Shown here: positions 53,970-61,623 of the stretch, piece after piece
Numbering within the stretch: position 1 is the stretch's first letter
Layout: every line of letters begins with the position of its first letter
From: JBNGOQ01 sp050589645
GTDB lineage: Bacteria > Bacteroidota > Bacteroidia > Flavobacteriales > Flavobacteriaceae
Reading direction: 5' to 3'
DNA length: 64,000 nt
Assembly: GCF_050589645.1 (NCBI RefSeq)
Contig: NZ_JBNGOQ010000001.1
Span: 248,001 to 312,000, forward strand
Program-made: the position numbers and the translations under genes
Notes under the pieces: generated by a model
Database searches by the model: none
Told to the model about the DNA's origin: nothing
The model's input: the letters and a program-made list of their open reading frames with translations, nothing else

Positions 53970-54494
53970 ATGAAGCAATATATACCAATTTTGACGCTGT
54001 TGTTTGTGCAAATAGTCCACGGTCAAAAGTCGGATTTGGCCATTTTCGAACATTTAATCGGTAAAACGTGGATTGCCGAGGGGAATTGGGAAGATGGAAG
54101 CAAATTTAAGCAGGAAAGCACATTTGAATACGCTTTGAACAAACAAATTGTCATTGCAAGATCAAAAGGTTATGTCAACCAGGAACAAACCCGGTATGGT
54201 TTGCGAAATCACGGGATTAGGAAGTTTGACCCGGTTTCAAAGGGTGTTAAATTCTGGGAGTTCGATGTTTTTGGGAGTCTTACGGAAGGGACGATGTCCA
54301 TTCGGGGGAAGGACATCTTTTATCACTACTCCTATAATGGGAGCTTGATAACGGATCATTGGGAATACGTTGATGATACCACCTATAATTTTATTGTTGG
54401 TCGCTATGTGGACGAAAAATGGGAACAGGTATATCTAAAAACGCAGTTTAAAGCGCAGCACCACTACCACAATTTTTTAAAGAAAGAAGATTGA
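53970..54494 (+). CDS. Small secreted protein, lipocalin- or DUF1579-like
   Basis: The 174-residue protein has a signal peptide (about 1-18, ending VHGQ). Its domain opens with FEHLIGKTWIAEGNWEDGSKF and continues in alternating strands ending in Trp/Tyr-rich sequence, as seen in DUF1579-type beta-barrels. No ligand is known and the assignment is tentative. It is co-directional with the 300-residue gene and convergent with the LytTR gene. Confidence 0.55.
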   Translation: MKQYIPILTLLFVQIVHGQKSDLAIFEHLIGKTWIAEGNWEDGSKFKQESTFEYALNKQIVIARSKGYVNQEQTRYGLRNHGIRKFDPVSKGVKFWEFDVFGSLTEGTMSIRGKDIFYHYSYNGSLITDHWEYVDDTTYNFIVGRYVDEKWEQVYLKTQFKAQHHYHNFLKKED

Positions 54495-54553
54495 GGTGCA
54501 TAACCACCCAAGTTTTTTGATATAACCGTTTGGCAGTTATTGTACCTATTGAA

Positions 54554-55378
54554 TCAAGCGATCTCCGGGAGGCCATTTAGCCATTTTTTGAAGTTGCGAC
54601 TGTTGTATCTACTAATTTTTATTTCGGAAGGATGTCCATTATTTAGGGAGGAATCCAAGTGGACCGTCAATTTTCTATTGACATCTTTCTCTACGATTTG
54701 AACAGCATCCCTGTGCACTATATATTGTCTGTTCACCTTGAAAAAATTCGCTGGGGGCAATATGTTTTCAATTTCCTTAAGGGAATTAAATTGTGTAATC
54801 CATTTGGTTTTGGAGTTTTTTAATAGGATGGAAACGATTCCCTGTCTAGAGTGAAACAATGCGATATCATCAAAGTCCACGGTGAGTATTTTATTTCTCG
54901 TTTTTACAAAAAGTTTGCTGTTATTTTCCTTTTCAACCTTCTTTTTTATGAGCGCCTCTCTGAGAACATATTCAAACAGGACTATCAATATGGATATGAA
55001 AAGGTATTTAAGATAATTGACGAAAATAAAATCAAATTCAAAGATTACATGGTTGACCAATACGTATAGAAGGCTGTAAAAAAGCGTTGTTATCGAAAAA
55101 TGGAACGCTGCTTCATAAAGCATTCTTTTCCTATAAGAATCAACTTTTTTAAAGCTTACTTTTTTGGAAAATATATAGTTCACCGTGCACAAAAAGACTC
55201 CAAAAGAGACAATAATCAGGAATGAAATGGTGGGAAATCGATAATCTGTCGAAAAGGGCAATTTGTTGTAGCTAAATAAATGGACAATAAGCAAGGACAG
55301 GGCAAAGATTAAAGAATACCTAACCAGATGTTCTTGAGCAGCGTTATTTATCCGACCGGAAACTCTTTTCATAACCAC
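54554..55378 (-). CDS. Membrane LytTR-family transcriptional regulator
   Basis: The 274-residue protein has four TM helices (about 20-40, 48-68, 88-108, 118-138) and a C-terminal LytTR DNA-binding domain (about 165-270: TRNKILTVDFDDIALFHSRQGIVSILLKN; FFKVNRQYIVHRDAV). It is a one-component type with no receiver domain. Its signal is unknown. It reads opposite to the small envelope genes to its left and may control them. Confidence 0.85.
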   Translation of the reverse strand: MVMKRVSGRINNAAQEHLVRYSLIFALSLLIVHLFSYNKLPFSTDYRFPTISFLIIVSFGVFLCTVNYIFSKKVSFKKVDSYRKRMLYEAAFHFSITTLFYSLLYVLVNHVIFEFDFIFVNYLKYLFISILIVLFEYVLREALIKKKVEKENNSKLFVKTRNKILTVDFDDIALFHSRQGIVSILLKNSKTKWITQFNSLKEIENILPPANFFKVNRQYIVHRDAVQIVEKDVNRKLTVHLDSSLNNGHPSEIKISRYNSRNFKKWLNGLPEIA

Positions 55379-55612
55379 CGAAGCTATTTCATCGTATCAC
55401 ATTGGAAGTTTGTAAGCTGGAAAGTAAAATTTTTTACATTTAATTTCCCCCATATTTTTGTTAAAATAATGGGTCAAAAGCTAAATCAATACACTTCACC
55501 ATTCCCTTTTTAAGGAGAACTATTGCCCCTTTTGCAGGGGTATTGACCCGATTTTTGCGGTCATAGGGATTCATCTGCCTCGCTTGGAAATTGGCGCGGA
55601 CAAATAAGCTTG

Positions 55613-56422
55613 CTAAGGTTCCTTGATGGCTCTGGCGATCAAGGCATCTGTTTTTACTGATTGGATATTGTGTTTTTTGATCTCCGAGATAAGGTTCTTT
55701 TTCAACAGTTCCTGCTCTTCGGGGTTCAATTGCTCTACGACCCATCGAAGCCCGCTTCCTAGGGCAATAGTCCAGAAGTCTTCCTCATGATGCAGGGCTT
55801 GCTGACTTTCAAGATGTACTATTTTTACATTTGAAATTCCCGCCTGGGAAAAAAGATCGGACAGTCCCTCTTTGGTGGTAATATCGTCCCAGGGATTGAA
55901 ATCGCCGATCAGCTCGGGCCGTATTGCGGACACTTGTTCGGCCCAAATCGAATAGGCCGGCGCAAATATTTCCTTGCCCCATGTAGTGATAACCAGCTGG
56001 CCCGAAGGTTTCACATACTCCCAGAATTTAGCGAGTTGTGCCGCCATATCCTCGAAGAAAAAAATACCAAAAACACAGACTACCGCATCAAATTCACCCG
56101 GCTGGAAAGAGGTTTGGGTGATATCGGCATGTAAAAAACGAACCCAATCCAATGCTTTGGCCCTTGCCTTGTTTCTGCCCAGGCTCAATAGGCTGTCGGC
56201 CATATCCACCCCGGTTACCATGCCTTCCCTGCCCACCAGTTCGGCGGCGGGTAGTGCCGAGGCACCACTCCCACAACAGACATCCAAAACAGTCTCCCCC
56301 TTTTTTAACTGCATGCAGGCAACAGTTTCCCTGCCTATCGCACTCCAGAACCCAAGAGGTCCTTTATCAAATGAATCTGCCGCTGCATTGTAGGTGCTGA
56401 TCACCTTCTCCTTTTTGTTCAT
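55613..56422 (-). CDS. Class I SAM-dependent methyltransferase
   Basis: The 269-residue cytoplasmic enzyme has the methyltransferase motifs: motif I VLDVCCGSGASALPAAELVG (about 46-65), an acidic end of strand 2 (GVDMAD), motif II-like FDAVVCVFGIFFFED (about 111-125) and a post-II GQLVITTWGKEIFAPA. It resembles UbiE/MenG-like or small-molecule methyltransferases; the substrate is unknown. The 55379-55612 spacer behind it shows no gene. Confidence 0.88.
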   Translation of the reverse strand: MNKKEKVISTYNAAADSFDKGPLGFWSAIGRETVACMQLKKGETVLDVCCGSGASALPAAELVGREGMVTGVDMADSLLSLGRNKARAKALDWVRFLHADITQTSFQPGEFDAVVCVFGIFFFEDMAAQLAKFWEYVKPSGQLVITTWGKEIFAPAYSIWAEQVSAIRPELIGDFNPWDDITTKEGLSDLFSQAGISNVKIVHLESQQALHHEEDFWTIALGSGLRWVVEQLNPEEQELLKKNLISEIKKHNIQSVKTDALIARAIKEP

Positions 56423-56619
56423 ATCCTAGCCGTAAATGTTGATTTGTCTTTAAGTTCGCCAAGAGGTCATGAACCCCCATTTGCCAGGTAAAGAGGTCAT
56501 GTTTTTTACGTTCAACCTGCTTTGGAAATACGAATATAGGCCTCACTGGCCCGTCCCGAATAAATTTAGCATTATTTTAAAATTTGACAAGATAAAATGC
56601 TATTTTAACCCTGTGATAC
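56423..56619. other. Intergenic region with AAGAGGTCATG direct repeats
   Basis: A pair of AAGAGGTCATG copies lies about 31 bases apart near 56460 and 56491. An imperfect inverted repeat (TAGCATTATTTTA ... TAAAATGCTA) at about 56567-56604 lies just upstream of the oxidase-like gene. The sites might be regulatory; nothing else is seen. Confidence 0.35.
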
Positions 56620-56637
56620 GTGGTTGACACCTTTGGA

Positions 56638-57075
56638 ATGAACTGGTTGATTGACAAACCCTATTTGATTTTTTTTGCCATGATTCCACTATTGGTAATC
56701 GGCGGCCTGTTTTTGGAGGATTCCACTTTGGCTATAAATGTCCATGACACCTATTTTGTAATTGCGAACCAGGACATAACGGTTTTGTTTTCCATAATAT
56801 TTACGGGGATTGGACTTGGGTATTGGTTGACCCGAAAATTTAAGGGACAACTAAGGCGATGGATGACTTTAGCACATATTTTGTTAACCTTTGGTGGAAT
56901 CCTATTTATAACTATTATGGGTGCGCTATTAAATACGGTATACAATCCGCTGAAACCCGATGACGTCAATGAAACACTGTATGTAAATTTCGTTTTATGG
57001 CTATCGATTCTTGGGGTACTGTTTGGACAAATACTGTATCCTATAAATCTCATTTTAGCCCTGTTTAAAAAATAG
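56638..57075 (+). CDS. Small four-TM protein resembling part of cytochrome oxidase subunit I
   Basis: The 145-residue protein has four TM helices. LAINVHDTYFVIANQDITVLFSIIFTGIGLGYW near residues 25-57 is close to the helix IX-X segment of heme-copper oxidase subunit I (LHDTYFVVAHFHYVL). The heme and copper His residues that should follow are replaced (ANQD), so it cannot be an oxidase. I start at 56638 (MNWLIDKPYL); a GTG 18 bases upstream is also in frame. The role is unknown; heme-copper-oxidase-like accessory or cassette-borne protein are both possible. Confidence 0.5.
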   Translation: MNWLIDKPYLIFFAMIPLLVIGGLFLEDSTLAINVHDTYFVIANQDITVLFSIIFTGIGLGYWLTRKFKGQLRRWMTLAHILLTFGGILFITIMGALLNTVYNPLKPDDVNETLYVNFVLWLSILGVLFGQILYPINLILALFKK

Positions 57076-57110
57076 ATTCACCTGATTATGAAAAATCCAA
57101 AAACTAAAAT

Positions 57111-57614
57111 ATGACCTATTCGAAAGGTATCCTTGCCGTATTTTTTTTATTCCTAACCGCCTACTCATCAGCCCAGGAATCACAGCTCCTAAGTGAAGTA
57201 CCTGTAACCAAAGAGCAGTTCATCGCCAGTGAGAAAAAAGTGCTCGGCACCATTGAATGGCTAGAGAATACACCTATCAATGAGGAAAAGGAAAAGCATA
57301 AAGCGCAATATGCCCTCCTGGTAGCGTGGCTTACCAATTCTCCTACGGTTACACTTGAATTGAATGCCAATGTGCTGACTTTCACAAATAAGAATAGTGA
57401 ATTGTTGGTGTTTTTTATGGCAGGCTGGACAAAATATGCCTTGGAGAACAATTATTCAAAAGATGTTTTTCAAGGAAGTTTGGCTGGGATACGCAGCGCG
57501 ATAAAAATTTACCAAACCGGAGGCCTAAGGAAGGATAAGAAGATGCAAAAATTGGTTGAACTTGAGGAACAAGGCGGGCTAGAACAATGGGTGTCCGAAC
57601 AACTTTCGAAATAG
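57111..57614 (+). CDS. Small secreted protein, unknown
   Basis: The 167-residue protein has a signal peptide (about 1-22, ending SSAQ) and a helical domain (KEQFIASEKKVLGTIEWLENTPINEEKEK; ELLVFFMAGWTKYALENNY). No family is recognised. It is co-directional with the oxidase-like gene, 36 bases behind it. Confidence 0.6.
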   Translation: MTYSKGILAVFFLFLTAYSSAQESQLLSEVPVTKEQFIASEKKVLGTIEWLENTPINEEKEKHKAQYALLVAWLTNSPTVTLELNANVLTFTNKNSELLVFFMAGWTKYALENNYSKDVFQGSLAGIRSAIKIYQTGGLRKDKKMQKLVELEEQGGLEQWVSEQLSK

Positions 57615-57727
57615 GTCCAGAAGAACAAAGTACAGGTTTAAATACAGGATTGGATATCGTTAGTAGATGATAATTGGCTATGTTTTCCGATATTAGGCAA
57701 TAACTATGTGCAATTGTTACCACCAAT

Positions 57728-58222
57728 TTGAAAACAATAACTGAAAGGAACAATATCAATTGGATTTTTGGGCTTATGTTCCTAACCTTTGGAATTGGCC
57801 TTATAATTCATAGCCTCACAGATTTTTTTACCTATAATTTTACCACAACCCTATTTATAATAATGCGCTCCAATTCGAGTATTATTGCGGAATTTATCTT
57901 TGGGACCCTACTCTGTATTTCCGGAATTCAAATATTTGTAAATAACAAAAATTGGTTGAATTCCATAAAGGCATTGACCATAGGAATACTTGTGAATTTA
58001 GTTTTTTCCTTTTCGTTAAGCGCGTTTACTTATGCATTTGGTTGGTGGTTGGCCATCGAAATAGTATTTAGAGCTTTAATTGGTTTTGGAATATACAAAC
58101 TGACCGTATACTTGATTCGGACCAATGAATCTGAATGGAATATCAAAGGGGATAAGCTAAGTTTAATAATCGGGATTGTAATTGGCCTTTTTCCTTTTTT
58201 ATTTCGAAATATGTGGTTTTGA
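57728..58222 (+). CDS. Four- to five-TM membrane protein, unknown (cassette 1)
   Basis: The 164-residue protein has hydrophobic helices at about 11-30, 50-68, 79-100, 104-124 and 143-161. No family is recognised. The start is a TTG (MKTITERNNINW); this is the first codon after the left boundary motif and gives a sensible N-terminus. The gene and its spacer are AT-rich compared with core genes. Confidence 0.55.
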   Translation: MKTITERNNINWIFGLMFLTFGIGLIIHSLTDFFTYNFTTTLFIIMRSNSSIIAEFIFGTLLCISGIQIFVNNKNWLNSIKALTIGILVNLVFSFSLSAFTYAFGWWLAIEIVFRALIGFGIYKLTVYLIRTNESEWNIKGDKLSLIIGIVIGLFPFLFRNMWF

Positions 58223-58247
58223 GTTGATAAAAACCGGGAGTAACAAT

Positions 58248-58303
58248 GGCTATAACCTGCCTTTGAAGAGCAAGCAGGAATCATAGCCCGGATCGTTGTG
58301 TGC
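58248..58303 (+). repeat. Palindromic spacer ending in CGTTGTGTGC
   Basis: GGCTAT (58248-58253) and CCTGC (58256-58260) pair with GCAGG (58274-58278) and ATAGCC (58283-58288). Outside them, AACAAT on the left partly pairs with ATCGTT on the right, and the repeat ends CGTTGTGTGC (58294-58303), 21 bases before the next start codon. Bulges of 2 and 4 bases break the two arms. Confidence 0.5.
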
Positions 58304-58323
58304 AATGTAAATCGAACTGAAGG

Positions 58324-58914
58324 TTGAATAAGAAAATCCGAAATATAGTTTATCTGACACTAGGACTGATTATTGCCTATTCAGTTTTAGCAATTCCTAT
58401 TAGCAATAATTTGTCAAACAAATATGACGTTGAACTAAATAGAAAACGGATAGAATATGGATTAAAGCCAATAACAGAAAGTTGGAAATTGGACAGTATT
58501 GTATTACAATCGCCAGTTAGAGGAATGAACGGCTTTCCTTCTGAAATTATTGATACCACCAGCTATCGTTTTTTAGAAAACAAATGGTATTGCCAATATT
58601 GGTCGAATAAGAAAGTAGATAAAACAAAACCTTACCACAAAAGCAAAAAGATTTGTTTTACAAAAAGTTTTTGGGTGTGGCAAAACAGAATGGATTTTGA
58701 GTATAATACTTTCATAAATCCAAATGCTGATTTCGCAGATTATGAAGCGTTGGAAACAACAACTCATTGGAATATGAATGGAGAAACTTATGGGCATCAC
58801 GCTCATATGAAAGATGGAGAAGATTTATTGGTGAACTTTGATGTCAATCAATCTATGTTGGGATTTGAAAAAGAGAAAATTGATAAAATATTAAAAAAAT
58901 GGAATTTGAAATAA
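58324..58914 (+). CDS. Membrane-anchored or secreted protein, unknown (cassette 2)
   Basis: The 196-residue protein starts at a TTG (MNKKIRNIVYLTLG) with a TM or signal segment (about 8-26). A polar domain follows, rich in aromatic residues, Lys and His (KWYCQYWSNKK; ETYGHHAHMKDGED). No family is recognised. The spacer palindrome behind it begins 8 bases past its stop. Confidence 0.5.
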   Translation: MNKKIRNIVYLTLGLIIAYSVLAIPISNNLSNKYDVELNRKRIEYGLKPITESWKLDSIVLQSPVRGMNGFPSEIIDTTSYRFLENKWYCQYWSNKKVDKTKPYHKSKKICFTKSFWVWQNRMDFEYNTFINPNADFADYEALETTTHWNMNGETYGHHAHMKDGEDLLVNFDVNQSMLGFEKEKIDKILKKWNLK

Positions 58915-58921
58915 AATCACT

Positions 58922-59053
58922 ACACTCAACAAAACCTATAACCTGGCTGCCTATCGGACAGGGAAATCCAGGGCTTATTTACTGACTTAAGACTTCTGCG
59001 GACAGTTTCCTGCAGAAATGTCGGCAACGTATCAAAACTAAACCGTTGTGTGC
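58922..59053 (+). repeat. Palindromic spacer ending in CGTTGTGTGC (second copy)
   Basis: The element opens with ACACTCAAC (58922-58930) and closes with GTTGTGTGC (59045-59053); the ends are complementary at 8 of 9 positions. Inside, TTCTGC (58994-58999) pairs with GCAGAA (59012-59017). It is 132 bases long, larger than the spacer at 58248, as recombination sites of gene cassettes often are. The pyrimidine-dimer glycosylase starts 17 bases behind it. Confidence 0.5.
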
Positions 59054-59069
59054 TAACTGGAAATGAACA

Positions 59070-59537
59070 ATGAGAATTTGGTCTTTACATCCAAAATACC
59101 TTGATACTAAAGGGCTCGTGGCTTTATGGCGCGAAACTTTACTGGCAAAACATGTTTTGGAAGGAAATACTAAAGGGTATAAAAATCATCCCCAACTTAA
59201 TCGATTCAAGGAAACAATCAATCCAAGTGCATGTATCAATCAATACTGGATATCAGTATATCACGAAGCTGTTGAGAGAGGATATAATTTTAGTAAGGAA
59301 AAAATCAACTGGGAAATTAATGTCGTTAAATTGAAGGTAACGAAGGGACAACTTGGATATGAGTTTGAACACTTGCTCCATAAATTGAAATCCCGGGATG
59401 AAAATAGATTCAAGGAAATAGTGAAAATTGAATTACCTGACCCTCATCCACTTTTTTCGGTGGTGGATGGAGATGTTGAAGCATGGGAAATAATAAAGGA
59501 ACAAAGCCCGCACATATCAAGAAACAAAAGTCATTAA
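59070..59537 (+). CDS. Pyrimidine dimer DNA glycosylase / endonuclease V family protein (cassette 3)
   Basis: The 155-residue protein matches the PF03013 family: MRIWSLHPKYLDTKGLVALWRE at the start, LLAKHVLEGNTKGYKNHPQLNRFK, and INQYWISVYHEAVERGYNFSKEKI. The family cuts the glycosyl bond and backbone at UV-made pyrimidine dimers. The Trp-Arg-Glu at 20-22 holds the family's conserved acidic residue. T4 endonuclease V acts through its N-terminal Thr, which is not present here. Its place inside the cassette array suggests it is mobile. Confidence 0.85.
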   Translation: MRIWSLHPKYLDTKGLVALWRETLLAKHVLEGNTKGYKNHPQLNRFKETINPSACINQYWISVYHEAVERGYNFSKEKINWEINVVKLKVTKGQLGYEFEHLLHKLKSRDENRFKEIVKIELPDPHPLFSVVDGDVEAWEIIKEQSPHISRNKSH

Positions 59538-59602
59538 AATGGGCGTTTATCCAAACCGTTGTGCTTCATGTAAAGAACAGCTAGCTATAAAATGAACACC
59601 TC

Positions 59603-60046
59603 ATGAAAAAAGAAGATGAACCCATTGTTGTAGAACAGATTTTTGACACCGCTTTGGAAAACGTCTGGGAAGCGATAACCGAACAAGGGAAAATGACACA
59701 ATGGTTTTTTCCCAACATCGCATCTTTTGAGCCTGTGGTAGGCTTTAAGACGCGATTTGTCATTCAGGTGGAAGATAGAACATTCCCACACCTATGGAAA
59801 TTGACAGAAGTGATCCCCTTGAAGAAAATAGCCTATGAATGGCAATTCGAGGGGTATCCGGGCCGTGGGATCTCGACCTTTGAGCTCATGGAGGAAGGGC
59901 ATCGGACAAAATTAAGGTTGACCTTCACCGTCCTTGAGAAATTTCCTGACCATATCCCTGAATTTAAACGGGAAAGTGGGGTGGCCGGCTGGAACTATTT
60001 CATTGGGGAAAGCCTAAAGGAATACTTGGCGAATAATGTCGATTAA
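59603..60046 (+). CDS. SRPBCC/AHSA1-like domain protein (cassette 4)
   Basis: The 147-residue protein has the START/SRPBCC fold of the AHSA1 type: IVVEQIFDTALENVWEAITEQGKMTQWFFPN near the start, then VGFKTRFVIQVEDRTFPHLWKLTEVIPLKKIAYEW and GHRTKLRLTFTVLEKF. Such proteins bind lipids or hydrophobic ligands; the function here is unknown. It follows a CGTTGTG boundary by about 40 bases and is the last gene before the two-component cluster, with which it is convergent. Confidence 0.8.
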   Translation: MKKEDEPIVVEQIFDTALENVWEAITEQGKMTQWFFPNIASFEPVVGFKTRFVIQVEDRTFPHLWKLTEVIPLKKIAYEWQFEGYPGRGISTFELMEEGHRTKLRLTFTVLEKFPDHIPEFKRESGVAGWNYFIGESLKEYLANNVD

Positions 60047-60057
60047 GCACGAAAATA

Positions 60058-60126
60058 CAACAAAGGCCATCATAAAAACAAAAGGCGTGGTTTTTATCGG
60101 AATGCCCCATAACGCGGCCATTGTTG
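60058..60126. repeat. Two-armed palindrome at the right end of the array
   Basis: Outer arms CAACAAAGGCC (60058-60068) and GGCCATTGTTG (60116-60126) match at 10 of 11 positions. Inner arms ATAAAAAC (60072-60079) and GTTTTTAT (60090-60097) are perfect. It lies between two convergent genes, so it may act as a bidirectional terminator, or be the terminal site of the cassette array, since its ends also read CAAC ... GTTG. Confidence 0.55.
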
Positions 60127-60133
60127 ATAGGCC

Positions 60134-60874
60134 TCACTTAATCCCCAAAAAGCGGTTCAATACCTCCAGCTTGCGTTTGGACACGGGAATATAGCGCCCG
60201 TTCATCAATTCCAAATAATAGCCCCCGGCCTTGTCCAAATGGGTTACATAGGCCATGTTCACCAGGTAGGAATGGTGCACTCGGATAAACCGATTGGGAG
60301 GAAGCAAACGGGCAAAAGCCCCTAGGTTCCTACTCGCCAATTTGGCGGCCCCACAGCGCAACAAAAATTGGGTGTAGCGCCCTTCGGCTTTTAGGTAAAC
60401 AATGTCTTTTTTGGCCACCAGTTCCACCTTGTCCTTTGAGGGCAGCGCAAGGATATCGATAGCATAGGCGGTCCCGATGTCCTTTGCATACCCCTCATAG
60501 GAGGGCAATAGCTGTTGTTTGGCCTTGTTGATGGCGACCAAAACCTCCTTCAGATCCAGGGGCTTTAACAGATAGGCCGTCACGTTAAGGGCAATGGCCT
60601 TAAGGGCGTAGGTATCCACACTGCTGGTAATGATAAAACTACAGGGCCTGCCATAGCGTTCTATAAGCTGAAAACCACAGCTATTTTTTAGGGCAATCTC
60701 CAAAAAAACAATATCAGGGGCCAGGGCATTGATCTTGGACAGGGCCCGGGCCCCATTGGGGGCGGACCCCAAGACCTGGATTTCCGGGAAGTAGTGCTTT
60801 AGCATGGACAAAAGCGCCTGCAGTGCCCGGGGGTCGGGCTCTACGATATAGGCCCTAAGTTTGGGAGCTCTCAT
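60134..60874 (-). CDS. LytTR response regulator with altered phospho-acceptor site
   Basis: The 246-residue protein has an N-terminal receiver-like domain (about 5-120) and a C-terminal LytTR DNA-binding domain (about 145-243: KDIVYLKAEGRYTQFLL; RFIRVHHSYLVNM). The phospho-acceptor position is Glu59 (IVFLEIALKNSCGF, usual LDI). The acidic pocket is YIVEPDP where IVDDEP is usual. The Thr/Ser and Lys (KPLD) of the receiver are kept. I start at 60874 (MRAPKLRAYIV); the upstream frame runs into the regulator gene's end. It is the third gene of the kinase operon or has its own promoter in the 98-base gap. Confidence 0.9.
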   Translation of the reverse strand: MRAPKLRAYIVEPDPRALQALLSMLKHYFPEIQVLGSAPNGARALSKINALAPDIVFLEIALKNSCGFQLIERYGRPCSFIITSSVDTYALKAIALNVTAYLLKPLDLKEVLVAINKAKQQLLPSYEGYAKDIGTAYAIDILALPSKDKVELVAKKDIVYLKAEGRYTQFLLRCGAAKLASRNLGAFARLLPPNRFIRVHHSYLVNMAYVTHLDKAGGYYLELMNGRYIPVSKRKLEVLNRFLGIK

Positions 60875-60949
60875 AGCACACCTTTTTGGAGTCAAAGGTA
60901 GGGACCGATCCAAGGGGGTGAAATAAGCGACAACACGTAAAATATAGGT

Positions 60950-60965
60950 AGTACTACGTAGTACT
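60950..60965. promoter_or_regulatory. Perfect 16-bp palindrome upstream of the LytTR gene
   Basis: AGTACTACGTAGTACT reads the same on both strands. It lies 75 bases upstream of the LytTR regulator start and 8 bases past the LuxR-type regulator's stop. It is a likely operator; LuxR-type regulators bind inverted repeats of about this size. Which protein binds is not known. Confidence 0.6.
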
Positions 60966-60972
60966 GCAAGGG

Positions 60973-61623
60973 TCAAAGTTCCAGGATGGTCTCCTTGTTG
61001 GTCAGGGCCCAATTGGTAAGGGTATTGGTGCCGCCCTCCAGGGCCAGCTTGCCAATGATGTTGCTTCGGTGTTTCTCCACCGTCCTGACCGAAACCCCCA
61101 GTTTATCGGCAATGGTGTTGGTGGACTCCTGTTTTGCCACGAGCTTTAGGATGGTAAGCTCCGAAGGGGTGAGCAAGCGCAACTTTTTTAGGTCCCTTCC
61201 GGCGTTTTCCAATGCCAGCGTACCAAAGGAGGCACTGAAATACGTATGGCCCTCAAGGACGGCCTGGATACAGCGTTCAATTTCAAAAAAAGAGTCTTCC
61301 TTTAGCAAATATCCGTGGATATGAAGGGCCTTCGCCTGGGTTACGTACGCCAGCCTTTTGTGAAAGGAGAGCACGATGAATTTTGTCTCCACGCCCTTTT
61401 CCCTAGCGGTTTTTATCACTTCAAATCCGGTCAAGAGGGGCATGTCAATATCCAAAAGTGCCAGGGTGGGCCGTTGGGTCAGAATACCTTCCAGGGCCTG
61501 CATGCCGTCCATCGCCTGCCCGATAACACGGTAGTTTTTGGCCACCAGTTCTTCATAAAGTCCCTTTAACAACATGGGGTGGTCGTCTGCGATCAGGAGG
61601 GTGATGTCTTGTTTATCTTTCAT
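60973..61623 (-). CDS. LuxR/NarL-type response regulator
   Basis: The 216-residue regulator has a receiver domain (about 7-125) with the acidic pair in LIADDHP and the phospho-acceptor Asp in LLDIDMP (about residue 58), plus a LuxR HTH (about 150-210: LTPSELTILKLVAKQESTNTIADKLGVSVRTVEKHRSNI). Its start overlaps the histidine kinase stop by ATGA, so the two are coupled and form a cognate pair. It is intact, unlike the LytTR regulator encoded next. Confidence 0.93.
   Translation of the reverse strand: MKDKQDITLLIADDHPMLLKGLYEELVAKNYRVIGQAMDGMQALEGILTQRPTLALLDIDMPLLTGFEVIKTAREKGVETKFIVLSFHKRLAYVTQAKALHIHGYLLKEDSFFEIERCIQAVLEGHTYFSASFGTLALENAGRDLKKLRLLTPSELTILKLVAKQESTNTIADKLGVSVRTVEKHRSNIIGKLALEGGTNTLTNWALTNKETILEL

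Larger units (their letters stand above)
57615..60130. repeat. Cassette-like array: four genes separated by palindromic spacers
   Basis: Three of four boundaries carry CGTTGTG near a start: 58294, 59044 and 59556. The fourth, near 57702 (ACTATGTGCAATTG), is a weaker version. The four genes are 57728-58222, 58324-58914, 59070-59537 and 59603-60046. Two spacers also contain imperfect inverted repeats: GGCTAT/ATAGCC with CCTGC/GCAGG inside at 58248-58288, and TTCTGC/GCAGAA at 58994-59017 within ACACTCAAC ... GTTGTGTGC ends (58922-59053). No integrase is in the window. A repeat-mediated gene-capture system is the inference; the core does not fit the integron GTTRRRY consensus. Confidence 0.45.

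Noticed and set aside
57615..60130. Classical integron
   Set aside because: No intI is visible, the core CGTTGTG does not match GTTRRRY, and only four units are present. I keep only the weaker claim of a cassette-like array.
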